DNA of 64,000 bases, taken from contig NW_003121913.1 in the NCBI RefSeq assembly GCF_000003605.2, forward strand, positions 112,807 to 176,806, written 5' to 3'. A model generated the notes under the pieces. That model worked only from the letters and a program-made list of their open reading frames with translations. It was not told the DNA's origin and ran no database searches. This stretch comes from Saccoglossus kowalevskii (taxonomy: Eukaryota; Hemichordata; Enteropneusta; Harrimaniidae). Positions within the stretch are counted from its first letter, which is position 1. Every line of letters begins with the position of its first letter. A program made the translations under genes and the position numbers. Positions 1-12,195 of the stretch are shown here, piece by piece.

Positions 1-27
1 TCAGGGAAGTCACGTTTGGACGCTCAC

Positions 28-170
28 ATCGAATTTGTTTTTCGTTCGGCGGGCTGATTCCTTCAGTGTAGCTTTTGCCTCTTCCGACATAAAAATCATC
101 TGAATCTTCTTTCTACCTCTCTTTCTTTTCACACTAAGCATAATGTAATGATAAACATTAGGAAAAAACG
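28..170 (-). CDS. Candidate internal exon at the left edge of the window, basic protein
   Basis: A strong acceptor (ATATTTCCTCAG) at 171 and a donor GTGAGC at 22-27 bound 143 nt that are open in one frame (phase 1 in, 0 out). The encoded segment includes a nuclear-localisation or AT-hook-like run KRKRGRKK and a charged helix EEAKATLKESARRTKNKFD. The phase does not match the exon at 8266-8346 directly, so if both belong to one gene another exon lies between. Alternatively translation starts at the ATG at 141. Not recognised. Confidence 0.35.
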
Positions 171-270
171 CTGAGGAAATATAATGTTTGGTTTGCTAGC
201 GAGCGATAACTGATTTGAGAATAATTGCACATGCGCGTGAATTGAATGAATTATGACCCGTACAATCTCG

Positions 271-350
271 ATTTGCATATTGTCAATCAAAGGTCCTGTT
301 ATTTGATTGCTCATGCAAATTAGGCAATTGGACATAAACATTGCCACGTG
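271..350. promoter_or_regulatory. Inverted pair of octamer (POU) motifs plus E-box
   Basis: ATTTGCAT at 271-278 and its inverse ATGCAAAT at 313-320 are exact POU-factor octamers facing each other, and a CACGTG E-box is at 345-350. They lie 100-180 bp upstream (minus-strand sense) of the candidate exon at 28-170. Role inferred from motif identity only. Confidence 0.3.
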
Positions 351-3300
351 TGAGTGTTTTTTTATTTTTAACCAGAAAATAAACAGCAATTTTAACGGTG
401 TTCCAATAAGAATACATTGGTCAAATTTTCACAGAATGTTTTTTAGATAAAAATCTATATAAAAAACGAAAAAAACTATTTTTGATTGAAATTCACAAAT
501 AAACTGCATCTCTACCTTAAATGAATAATAAATTCTTAAAAGCACAAGACATCGTTAGCCAATAGTAGTTGTACCGGTAGTACATGTTTTAAACAGTGAA
601 CACACACAGAAGACCATGTCATGTGAACAACATTACCGGTATATAGCACATACAATTGTTAAAATGAACGAGAAGAGGTTGACGTAAGGAGAATAGGGAA
701 TAGGTTAATAGAGTACAAATTACAGAAACGAACTAACGCGACATGTCACATTAGATTAAAACAATTTACAATCAAGTAATGTATTGTTAATTACCAGCTT
801 TCTATTTGACCTACAAAAACTGGGATGCATCAATTTAGAAAGATCATACTGTACACAATCATATGGAATTGCTGTACCATATTTTTCCTACATTTTCCCA
901 GTATTTTGACATGAGATTAATGAATTAGATATTGTTATATTTCAATAATATGCGACAACAACATATTGGTGAAATTCCATTCAACGAGTACACTAAAGTA
1001 TGCAACCAGCATGTGAATTAAACTCACTGCCTGCATCATTGTGCTCAAAGGTCATTATTTACCAACGGAGATGTTTGGGCAAGCACTCAAGCGTCTTTTA
1101 TTCCGAGAAATTCTTCGTTCTCGTCAGTAAACATCTCATGTTTGTTTTACATATTCTACTTGAAACTGAATTAATTATGTTACATGGAATGATGACAGAT
1201 CATACTGTTTAATTAATTTAATTTATCATATACTTCAAAGAGTATTAAATTCTGAGGACACATAATGACAGACAGCTGGAGGAGGCAGACATATAATCAC
1301 TGTCATTCCCCTACCACATAATGGCCATGGTGCAAAAAAGAAAGAATTAACAGATTCCCATACATCACATGAATTGTTTCATTACTGAGGGTCACTTCCT
1401 GAACAGAGCCAGTAAACTGTGGCACACAATAGCAGATAATTTATGAGAATGCTCAAAGAATAATTGGGTCATTTGACCTTGTTTATTTACCCTTATAACA
1501 GGTTGACCATTAAAAACACTGTACTTTTTTTTTAGTGGGGGAGGGTGCTTTTCTGTATCAAATTGTAAGAGTGGTTGTTGTTCTCAAAAACTTGTATATT
1601 TTCCGTCCTCATCCCTGTAGAATTGTTTTGCAGTGCAGATTTTCTTTTTCCTGACGCCCCTTTCTTTTCCTGCATTTCTAGTGGGCATTTGACCAAAATT
1701 ACAAAAATATTGCACAGACAACTATATAGATTTTTGAAAGAAAAAAGCACTAAATCCCAAGGACACGCAGTGACATTGTGCTGTGTAGTCACCTCCTTAT
1801 AGCAGTTACAATCACTAATGGATGAAAAATGAGATTTCTGGTCGATGTACAAAATAATCAGTAAATTATAACCTTTATTATTGGGTATACTTGCAAAACA
1901 ACGATGCAATGAAACTATCAAAGCTTTGTATATTTATACAGTTACTAAAATTAATGTGTTTCCTCCTAGAATAAAGCAAGACCCCTATAGATCAGATGCT
2001 TGTCCTACTAACTAGGGAAGCCTTTATGATGGAATATCTGGCATGCTTTAACAGAGCTCTAGCTACTACGGCAATAGGAAACCATGACTGCTGTGTCCGT
2101 TTCCTGGCTGTCCTATACAGAGTACTTTCTGTTTATGTATACCACTACACAGTGGGTGGAATTTTAGGTTGTCAGCCATTTAAGTGTAAACAAATATAAT
2201 AAACGGTGAGACACACAATAAAAGATGTTTCTATTTGAAAACTGGAGGCGGACTGGAAGAAAACAAATCGTCTTGGGCAAACATCAATATTTACAGAACG
2301 CAAGTTTAAAGAGGGGAAATGCAAAAAGAAAGAATGTCGCCAGCGCGGATGATGCAGAATTCAGACGCAGAGAGAAAATGTGCATAATGAACCTTTTCAA
2401 ACACAAAATATTCAGGTCTAAGCACAAAATTGTTTATATGTATTTCTAAGGATTATTTAAAATAATATTGATCCTAAAATCCTATTTGCGATGTTAAATA
2501 TTGATGGGTTCTAAGAAATGTAGTTCACAAGTAAACATTTTAAATATTTATGTAAAAAATTATTACTTTAGACATTGTATGACAGGGATTGGAGAGAAAA
2601 ATAAATTTTTGGTCAGCTGTTTCATGTTGTGTTTTTCAAGTAATAGGGCATTTTCAAATAAAAACACCATATTCCTGAAAACCACTACTAAGAGTGTGAA
2701 CATTGTACATTTACAGACATGGCTTATGAAAACACATTATAAAACACACAACTTTTAAATTTATATAGATCTCTCCCCTAAATTAGACTTACAAGTACAC
2801 ATATCGAGATAAGCTTCTGATTAAAAGTGGAGAAATATGATAATAATTTTTCCCCTGGGAATAATAAAAATTATTATTCGGCGAGTGCAAAAAGACTCAG
2901 TAATCATGTTTTGGTATTCATGGTGAGTGCTATTATTATGATATAGAAAGAATTCACTCAGTAATTAACTCTGTCATTGTGTCAGTCTATCAACAGCAAC
3001 AAGGTATATTTATTAAATCCAAAGCACACACATGATTTGTACTGGCACCTTCCTGGAGTACACTATACATATGTCAAATAATATTAAATGTTAAAATTTG
3101 CCAGCGGAGCATTATAAACCTTCATTCAAAGTTAATGTGTTCATGGAAACCTCACTATTATTTTGACTTTGAACATCATGAAATTTTTTTTTATAAATAT
3201 TATTTTGACTATATATATTAATAGCTCAATCATGCTAATGTAGCTAAAACATTATGCAAGATATTTTCACGGAGCTCTCTCTCAATTCAAATAAATGCCG

Positions 3301-4447
3301 TAATCTTAATTGCCAAAATTATGCTGAAACATTTTGTCATTTTTATCAATTTTTTTTTATGACTTCTTTATTAATTTTGGACTAAATAGACATAGTTTCC
3401 CATTGACTACAGGCCTTGTTTATCAAGCTTGAACAAAATTTACTACAATTGCTATTCACAACATAAACGCATATTTCAGCTGATTTAATTAAAGATTCTT
3501 TTCATTCTGAGACTTAAGCCAAATAACAGAATGCAACCATTTCTAATGTATTTTAGTATTCTTGCTCACAGGCATGAGGAAATGGAGGTGCGCAAAATGA
3601 AGTACCAAGGTATCAGTTCACTATAAACATTCATAGAAAACCCCTTAAGATAAGCGTATGCTACTTAAACAGTTGACATGTATCTCGAAACCAATTTACA
3701 ACTTGTATTTATTTTATTGCATTCAAAAGAGTGAACACTCTCTTGTCTAGTTAACGAATCTCACTGCCCGCTCACATCCAAACAGACATATAGAGGAAAA
3801 CCGTAACAGGAAACTCTTCAATCGAAATGTGACGACAAAGATAAGAAGCATATGCATCAGAATGTTATGGTTACTGTAATAAAAAAAATGGCATCTTGAG
3901 AACTACTTAAAATTTGTAAGCACCGTTTTCTTTTCGAAATGTGTCCACTACACGGGAAACAATTTAAAGTATTTAAACCTCTTCAACGTAAAACAGCCCA
4001 TTACCAGATTCAGAATATTGTTAATTCTTGCATTGGTTTCCTTTTTTTTTACACAAGCTTAATAATCAAAATATCAAGATAAATAGACAATTTAGGTCGA
4101 AATTACAATGAAACTAATGTGAGTAAAACAAAACCAGATGTGTGTAATCCAGAGCACAATGTAATATTCATAAAAGCAACTTACAGGGGCATCTTGTATC
4201 AAACCATATCACATAAGTTAAGGTTTTTAGTGAAATTTTACAAAAAAAAATGGTTTTTGTCTAAACTGTCCAGTAGCACTTTTTGCCAAAAAAATTATGA
4301 CAAATTAATTTTCATTTGAGAACTCCTCCCTCATAAATCATTGAGTCAATGAAATTATTTTTATCAAGTATTTAATTTGACAGAAGTTAATAATATGAAT
4401 AGCTAGAGTGTTCAAGTACTTTATACTTCAGTGACCAATAAGTATTA

Positions 4448-4697
4448 CCCTTTTCACCACCAGTTCCCTCTTTTTATCATAAATTCACAAAATGGTTTTT
4501 ATATATATGTACTTTCCTTCAGATGATTGGGCCAAAAATAGTAAAAACAATTTGAGTGAAAACTGAAAATTGATTCAAATTCTGTCTGTTGGCTCCAAAA
4601 TTAGGGTTCATATTTCCATAAATATTGAAGAGTTATAAGATGAAAGTGTAAAAAAAAAATTGTAGAAAAATTAGGGTGAGACTTGGTGGTCAAAAGG
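4448..4697. repeat. Interspersed repeat family 2, copy 1 (MITE-like)
   Basis: About 250 bp sharing order and sequence with 7165-7391, including the exact block TCTGTCTGTTGGCTCCAAAA and TTAGGGTTCAT. The ends are inverted: CCTTTTCACCACCAGT at the left and CCTTTTGACCACCAAGT at the right (reverse complement). TTA on both sides would fit a PIF/Harbinger-type target duplication. Confidence 0.62.
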
Positions 4698-6821
4698 TTA
4701 AATAATACTACCGAGTAGTTACTATGTTACCCTGTAAAAAGCATAATTATTAACGCTAAAATTTTTCAAATTTTCATGTATTTCTCGATTATATCTTTGT
4801 TAGTTTTGGATCAAATAAACATAATTTCCAATTCTCCACATATCTTGATCAAAATATGTGAATAAAATAAAGAAAAATTGATTCTAGGTTGTTTTTGTGA
4901 AAGAAGACAAAAAAAGTTGAACATTGTCATTCAAACATTTGAAGTTATCGAATCCAGCCACTGTACGACAGCAATATTTGTAGTACTGGTATTTTTATAT
5001 CTTGGAAAGTGCTATCTGGACGCATGCTCCCATTGTCACCATTAATTAAGTAGATACATGTATAGTACGGCTGTCCAAGATAAGACGAAAGTAAATTATT
5101 ATTTTGCAATCCCAAGGTATGCAGCATAAACTGCTTTGATAAAAAAACTCATTAAAAATGAGAAATCGTAAGGCGAGTGTACGGTAGTTAGAACCTTTAT
5201 CAGCCGAACTACAGTTTGAGTATAAAACCACGGACAGTCAATCTAACGCAAATAATTACTGAGTTTAATACCATATCATGCAATACTACGTGTTCTTGCA
5301 TAGTTCCTTAGCATGAACTAAGAGGTAACAACAAAATTAGGCTGCATGAGAAACAAATGCACATATCTGCTTAATACAAATTAGGAAATGGCTAGATCAA
5401 TCAATACCCTCTAATAGATTTCACAATTGATTACATTAAAGACGGTGTTGGTTGAAATTCAAGCATCCCAATATATATATATATACATGTAGATTCTTCG
5501 TCTGTACCAAATGATAGGGCCTTCCATGTGTTTATACTATAAGTGTGTCCTAAAAATAACTATAGCCATCCATCTCCTTTCCTTCCCTCCCCCTTCTACA
5601 CACACACAAACAAATTAATTTACGTATTTTTTTCTCAATGACCAGAAAATGAAACCAAAAATATTCCTACACCCACTCTAATCATGCTCTCTGCCCTAAA
5701 AGCAACACATCATTCACTACAGGTGCCATAATGACAATATTCCCTAACATATGTACATTGCTTTATACAAGAAATTTCAATATGTGCTACATGATGACGC
5801 AGATCATCTTTTCATTCAGACACCCGAGTCCCAATGTGTGTATTACTATTCTGATATGGCACTGTTCACATTTTATGTTGACACTTGATCATCTTCTCAG
5901 ATCTGAAAATTGACACTTGAAAGGGAAAATAGTCCAATTCACAAAATCCATTTAAAACTCTGAAGAAGATATTAGACAGTAAATTAGGTGGAAATGTCGC
6001 ATAAATAATGATAAACGATGAGACAGCACTGAAAGACAAATACCAGTTTTCTACAGAGTAGTGGAAATTATGCGGAAATAAGGAAATCACCTTATATTAA
6101 TGATCTGTCACTGGGAATATATAATGTCCATCACAAAATTATGAAGACATTTAAAGAATTAATTATAATAACAGGCCAATCATGCAATCATTGTATCGTC
6201 CTACAGTAATAGGTATCAGATTGTTTTTTGCTGGTAATTTTAACAAGAAATTTCACTGAACACCTGACATATTGTAATTGATCACTGGGGGAAAAAAAAC
6301 AGTTCCCAGTCTATGTCATGCACTGCAGATTTCCCACACAAACAATCAAAGAGGGAAAGTAAGGGAAATGTGGTACATGTCACATGAAACCTAACATTGG
6401 GTTCACAATTAAAATATTTAAGTAACTCATCAACAGTTCCCTTATTACAAAATAAGCAGGGAATACTTCTTTTTGTAATATGCGTATAGCTGAGTACTCA
6501 ATTTTCTATCCTGAAAAGGGGCCATCACTGATATGAATGATATTTGCAGATCACCACTCATATTGATTACTCTGGACTGAAGGTCACATGGATACTTTTC
6601 CCAGCACAGGAGCAACAGCTCACTGTACAGTGTGGATATGGTACAATTTAGAACAGTACTAGATGGAGCCTCTAAATGTAATTTTATACACAGGAATGTC
6701 TAGGTGAAGGTCCCAATTGTTGCACCTATAGTTTGCATTAATTATACAATCAACAGATTACTTTCAGCACAACCAAGGCATTCCCTTCAATATGAATATT
6801 CAAAATTTCACACTGAAACCA

Positions 6822-6945
6822 GCAATTTCTATTAAATAATATTGCTTTTCAAATGATGTTCCGCACTGTGCTTGTTGATTGGCCGGTTGGATTCTACTGC
6901 CATCAAAATAAATAAATATTTATAAAGATGAAGGGAATGTTTTTG
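6822..6945. repeat. Interspersed repeat family 3, copy 1
   Basis: Matches 39421-39565 in the same orientation: TTTCTATTRR, TTTTCAAATGA, CGCACTGTGCTYGTTGATTG, GGTTGGA and GAAGGGAATG occur in the same order. No terminal repeats or coding capacity seen. Confidence 0.6.
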
Positions 6946-7164
6946 CTGCACGCTAAGAGTATACAAACTCAAATACTCTTTAAATTTAGGAAATAGAACA
7001 AGAAATGATATAAATTTGCCTGTACATGTATTGTATTTGGCCAATATTCTTTTATTTTAACATTTATATTTATATTTTAACATCGTATTTGGTAGACATG
7101 TGTAAGATAGACATTATCCAAAGGAAATGAGAGGAAATGGTTTAAGCCTTGGGTGTTGCAGGTG

Positions 7165-7391
7165 CTTTTCACCACCAGTTCTCTCTTTTCATCACAAATT
7201 CACAAAATAGTCCAGTTTATAGTCTGCACTTTCCTTTAGAAAAAAATAGCAAAATTTTTTGAGTAAAAACACAAAATTGACTCAAATTTTGTCTGTTGGC
7301 TCCAAAATTAGGGTTCATTTCCAGAAATATTGAAAAATTTAACAAAAAAGGGCAAACAAAATTTGGGAGAGAAAGTCTAGTGGTGGAAAGG
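7165..7391. repeat. Interspersed repeat family 2, copy 2
   Basis: Same orientation as copy 1, ending in TAGTGGTGGAAAGG, the inverse of its start CTTTTCACCACCAG. Slightly shorter through an internal deletion. No clear target duplication. Confidence 0.6.
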
Positions 7392-8265
7392 TAAAGGAGA
7401 AAAACAAATGGTATTGTGAAAATATACAGAATTCTACAGAGAGCTTTGAACCAAGCAAATTTGATTTCCCACTAACTTGGTTCTGGCATAAAACGTTTTA
7501 CTGTTATTTGCTGGTTTAAGTAATTTAATACCCACTAACTAGCAACAAATAAACCTGTCTAATAAACACACCTTACCAATTAATCCTCAACAAATAAAGC
7601 ACTTCTTCTAAATTTCCACAATTTGCAGCGATTAAAATATCGTACAGGCCAGTGTACAACGAAGCCACTAATTGGAGTCACGATATCAACTTTCAATAAG
7701 CCAATTTAATTTGAATACAGAAAATGTTATTCCTAAAATATCTTACGAGTCATGGTTATGCATCAGAACGTGAGAGTGACGCGGCGATATACGAGGGGGA
7801 GGGGCACGAAAATTCGTGACAGCAAAAAAAAATCCACAGCTCATGCTTGCCCCCGCTATAACCAAAATGGGCTGAACCCGCGATTGAAATTTTACGCCAC
7901 GGAAACGGCGCTTCGAATTAACAGCTGGCGATTCTTTAAGTACCGGTTTGCAAAGACGGTTTTTATACGGCAAAGAAATCGAAAATAACAGTTTAAAAAC
8001 GGCTAACAATCAACGGGATGTTTAAAAATGAATGCATATATATATACATACAAGTCCCGCCATCGTGATGCAGTCGGTGCTAGCTAGGCTAGCCATGGAG
8101 TTCAATCCTGGGAACACGGGATTGCCTGGGATGCGCTCACAATATTGGAGTAAACAGCCAACTTTCAAGTTCCATATTGTCATCGCATGGGTGGGACGCG
8201 TCATCAACGCAGTGGCAGGGGATGGCGCGGATAGTATAATAATAATGTGACCAGTAGTCACATAC

Positions 8266-8346
8266 CTGTGTCATTGATGCCGAATTCATGGGGTCACTCC
8301 AACATGCGTGTTTTACTTCAGCGGCAGCGCTCTCTACTGTCGCCAT
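8266..8346 (-). CDS. Candidate first coding exon of an unidentified minus-strand gene
   Basis: An ATG in a good context (CAACATGG) at 8346 opens 27 codons (MATVESAAAEV...NSASMTQ) that end exactly at a CAG/GTATGT donor, phase 0. The surrounding 7.7-9.1 kb is richer in GC and CpG than the window average, and a CRE-like GTGACGTA lies just upstream on the minus strand, as expected near a promoter. No following exon could be matched. I do not recognise the protein. The 176-codon ORF that includes it runs through likely 5' UTR and intron. Confidence 0.45.
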
Positions 8347-10639
8347 GTTGTTGCTCTGTAGTAAATACGTCACGAATATAAATAAGTCACTTGCTGACGC
8401 AGACCTATCACGTTTAGCGCCCCCACGATGTTCTACATTTTCATCACGTTTGACCTTAAAGAAAGAAAAATACACATTACATTTAATAGTGACCAATTGT
8501 TGATGATTTTTTTTTTCAAATACATATAAGTTAACCGAGCACGAGCCCGAATAATGACTGAATTCTCTGGAAAAAATCGTGTAGGCGGGAAAATGTCTTA
8601 AATGGTGACGTAATTCGAATATCCAGTCACGACCAGAAATCAGAATGACACGTTTTAAATTTAACAAAATAGATGAATATTACAGTGATATAGTCAACAC
8701 ATTCAGATTAATTTTGATTTTTTTTAAACAAATTCTTAGAATATACTAATAGTATATTTTCTAACTGCTTCCGGTGTTTATTATTGAAATTGCCAATAAA
8801 AATGACCACTCCCGTTATTCTTCAATTTGATTTGTAGAGCACAATTTTACAAACCTGTCAAGACGAGTTAACACTGGCGCTGACGTGTATTTTTCTCGAC
8901 AACATCCGGGATATTCGCGGCCATGTGATATTGGTTGGAGAAAAGTTACTCCAATTTTCACAATAACACGCTCTTGGTCTGATAAAATGGTTAGCATGCG
9001 CACACAGTCCGTGTGACGCCCAACCACGCTAATACTATTAATTTGCAATATGTTTCGAGAAACTACGTCCGTTCGAGACATTTCATTTGTTTACTGAATA
9101 AGTATGCAAATTACCCACTCGTATTCATTCATTCATGCAGGCAGCATAGATTTCCGACGTGCCCCCAAGGGTGTCAATTTCTTTTCTATTTTCGCCTACC
9201 CGTATTGAGTTATATCAACTTTTAAAATATGGAAAAAGGAACGAGGGATGTTCAAGCTGTTTAATATTTCGACAGCGAATGTTTTCGATTTGTTTGGTAT
9301 ACCGTAAAGATGGCGTGTTTTAGACCTTCGTCTATTTCAATGTAGGTTATTCTTTTTTGCCCCTGCGTTTTAATGATCTAATCTGTCATCTCCATCTTCT
9401 GGTTTTCTCCCATGTGACCACGATGTCAGAATATCAGGTCACGGTTGGTTGATAAGTTTTGGGCAAAATACATGACCAATGCCCTACGTGCCTTTGCTGT
9501 GTTCTGTCTCATTTCATTCGGCGTTGCAATTTTCTGGTATTTTTGAATTCCTCGTAAACAACTTGAAGGCTGTCGACACGACACAAATTGTTTAGTTAAC
9601 AAGACTGTTGGCTATTTTGTAAAATTATAAACGGATATAAAACTCAGGACGCAAAGTCGTTGGGCCGTCGCACTGCACATTTTGGTGAATTGGCGTTGTC
9701 GTAGCAATGTAAATTTCAAATAAGTAACACAATTCAAGTTTAAGTAGTAGACTTTAGATTAGTTAAACAAGTCCCAGTATAATTTACAGTTCGCTGGCGA
9801 ATAACCTGCTACCATGGAGTTAGATAAACCATTGAATATTGGGAATACAATAGCTGTCCATGCATTGACCAATCACACAAGAGCTCACAAACACCAAAGA
9901 AATATTTGTTGTTGTACCTAACAAAGGGATTTGGCACTAAAAAATGGAACGTTTATAGGCTTAACGTTGGATTTAGATCGTGTTATAATCCAAATCCCCT
10001 ACTAAAACTTGTAAGCACAAATTTCCATATGTTGTCTATCCGTTTTTGTTTGTTCATACTGCCCTCAACGGTAATTTTGTTGGTGGACACAAATTGAGAT
10101 ATTTCATCCATCGTGGCGGCACGCCTTTCAGGTGAAGAATATGTAAAGCTTTGCAAGTACATTCCGATTCTGTTTACATTTGTCATATGATAATATCATA
10201 TTAACTCAGTAAATAATGAATTCAATTTTTACCTGACTTATTCACACTCCTAGTCAACTCAAAACATCATCATTGCGCTAAAAGACACATACATTTTAAA
10301 TGAAAGTGACACAGATGAGAAAAATGCTGTCACAAATGAATAACATGCAGGTGAATAGAATTATTTTTTACGGTGATTGGACCGGCCGCCTCCACTTACC
10401 CTTTATTTTTGAAAATATGTGGGTGCATAATACTAAAAACTGTTCTTCTGCCGTTTCCCTATGTGTACGCATGTTCTCGACGTTCTTTTCTTAAAATAAT
10501 CGCACTGAAACAAAAACATGGATCTTTGAACAGAGTTACCGTAACTACTGCCCTCTGCGGTTATAAAGATACTTATATTTACAAGTGAGTCTGCTGCACA
10601 ACACGGGTCTATATGAATACATTTTATCCGTGAACGCAC

Positions 10640-10855
10640 AATACAATATTTTGAGAGTAGTTTAAGTACCGTACCTGTAGAGAATAGTTTTTTTGTTGAT
10701 AAGTCTACAGTACTACTGCATTGTTTGGCAGACAAGAAAACACTTTTTTATACCCTACATCATTTAAACCAATGATATTTCTGCACATACAGTGCATGTA
10801 AGAATATTTTGAAAGTGGTTTGGGTATCCTACATAGTATGTGTAGAGAATTTGTT
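10640..10855. repeat. Local direct duplication of about 60 bp
   Basis: The segment near 10640-10690 (AATATTTTGAGAGTAGTTTAAGTACC, shortened here to its key part AATATTTTGAGAGTAG, then TGTAGAGAATAG) recurs near 10797-10852 (AATATTTTGAAAGTGG, TGTAGAGAATTTG). It lies in otherwise non-coding DNA. Confidence 0.5.
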
Positions 10856-12130
10856 TCAAAAATATATATAAATCACGCAAGCTCCCTCTACGATTGAAAA
10901 GAAAACGCCAACATTTTTCTATAAACGTCGTTGTATACGGTACATGGGACCCATATCTACGCGTTGTCACGTTTCATTTTCCAATCTTTCCGCATTCTGG
11001 TATATATAAAGGAATATGTTAGACTATTGTAATTGCAATACTGACAAACTGAGAAATCACGTATTTATTGCTTCCCAATTAGTAAATTATTAATAAGAAA
11101 TTAATAAAACACTCAATTAGACCAATCATTCTTACCTCCGAGTCATTTATTCAAATATTTCGATTAAAATATACAAATGAAAAATTTAAATAAAGACTGT
11201 GAAATTCACTGATTCAGTGCCCTGGAAACATAGAGAATACGACAATAAAAAAACACGAACTTAATAATTTGAGCATTTTTTGCGAACATTACATTATACT
11301 TATTATTAATAAGTCAACCACTACATGTTGTTTCAGGGTCGTTTATGTATTTATGGGGCGATTGGTATTTACGTTTGTTTGCTTGTTATAACAGTGTGAT
11401 TGGCTGATATTTGTTGTGTACATGAACTGTACACCATAACATCAAGGACTGTAAAGAAATGGTTCAAACGTGGTAACAGGAACAGTGATGATAATACTGA
11501 TGTACGGGGCCAAAACACTAACATTCACATTGACTCTTATTGAAAATAATCCCTGCCCCGATTTTGGTATATTTGGTAAAAGAATCCACAAATAAGTGAT
11601 CAAATTAAAACGAAGACCAAATATTTAATAGCTCAGATTCAGTATCAAAACTATCAAACAAAAGCTTTAGCACACGGGTACATATGTATTAGTATTTTAA
11701 TGTTGGAAGGAATGAATACCGAATCCATGATCTCAGTTACGAAAAATTTGCGAAATGAACAGTGTAGCGTGCTGGCCGCGGTGTCTGTCGGGGCCCATGA
11801 CTACACCGTTTTGATCTACGAGTAATACTAACGCAATATTTTTACAGTACCCGTTGTATCCTGTATCCGCCCTGTCAACTTGAAGGAACAGCCCATATGG
11901 AGTATGTATGTAATATTCAAGCATAGACAATAATGGATTCGTTCTTGGTCTTAATCCGTTGTTAGATCAAGTTAGATCAATACATTTAGGTGTCCGTCTT
12001 TTCTCGGGACGTCTAAGTAACACCAATTCAATTGCTATTGTCACGAACATGTTGCATGTGCAAATAGCGTTGACAGTTAAATCAAATACGCATGTGCACG
12101 CCATATGTGATAATAGTATTCACCATGAAG

Positions 12131-12195
12131 TGATTAGAAAGGGTGGTTAGAAAGGGTGGTTAGAAAGGGTGATTAGAAAGGGTGGTTAGAAAGGG
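12131..12195. repeat. 13-bp tandem repeat, five copies
   Basis: Exact units of TGRTTAGAAAGGG, where the third base alternates G and A. Five copies in 65 bp with no other differences. Confidence 0.95.

Larger units (their letters stand above)
351..8265. other. Non-coding stretch, mostly featureless
   Basis: AT-rich DNA with frequent stops in all frames. Apart from one copy of repeat family 3, two of family 2 and short AT tracts (such as the TA run near 5472), I see nothing. If the exons at 28-170 and 8266-8346 belong to one gene, this is its intron(s). Confidence 0.5.

Noticed and set aside
8815-9081. 88-codon minus ORF starting MSRTDVVSRN
   Set aside because: Lies in a CpG-rich region where chance ORFs are longer; no family resemblance or clear donor.
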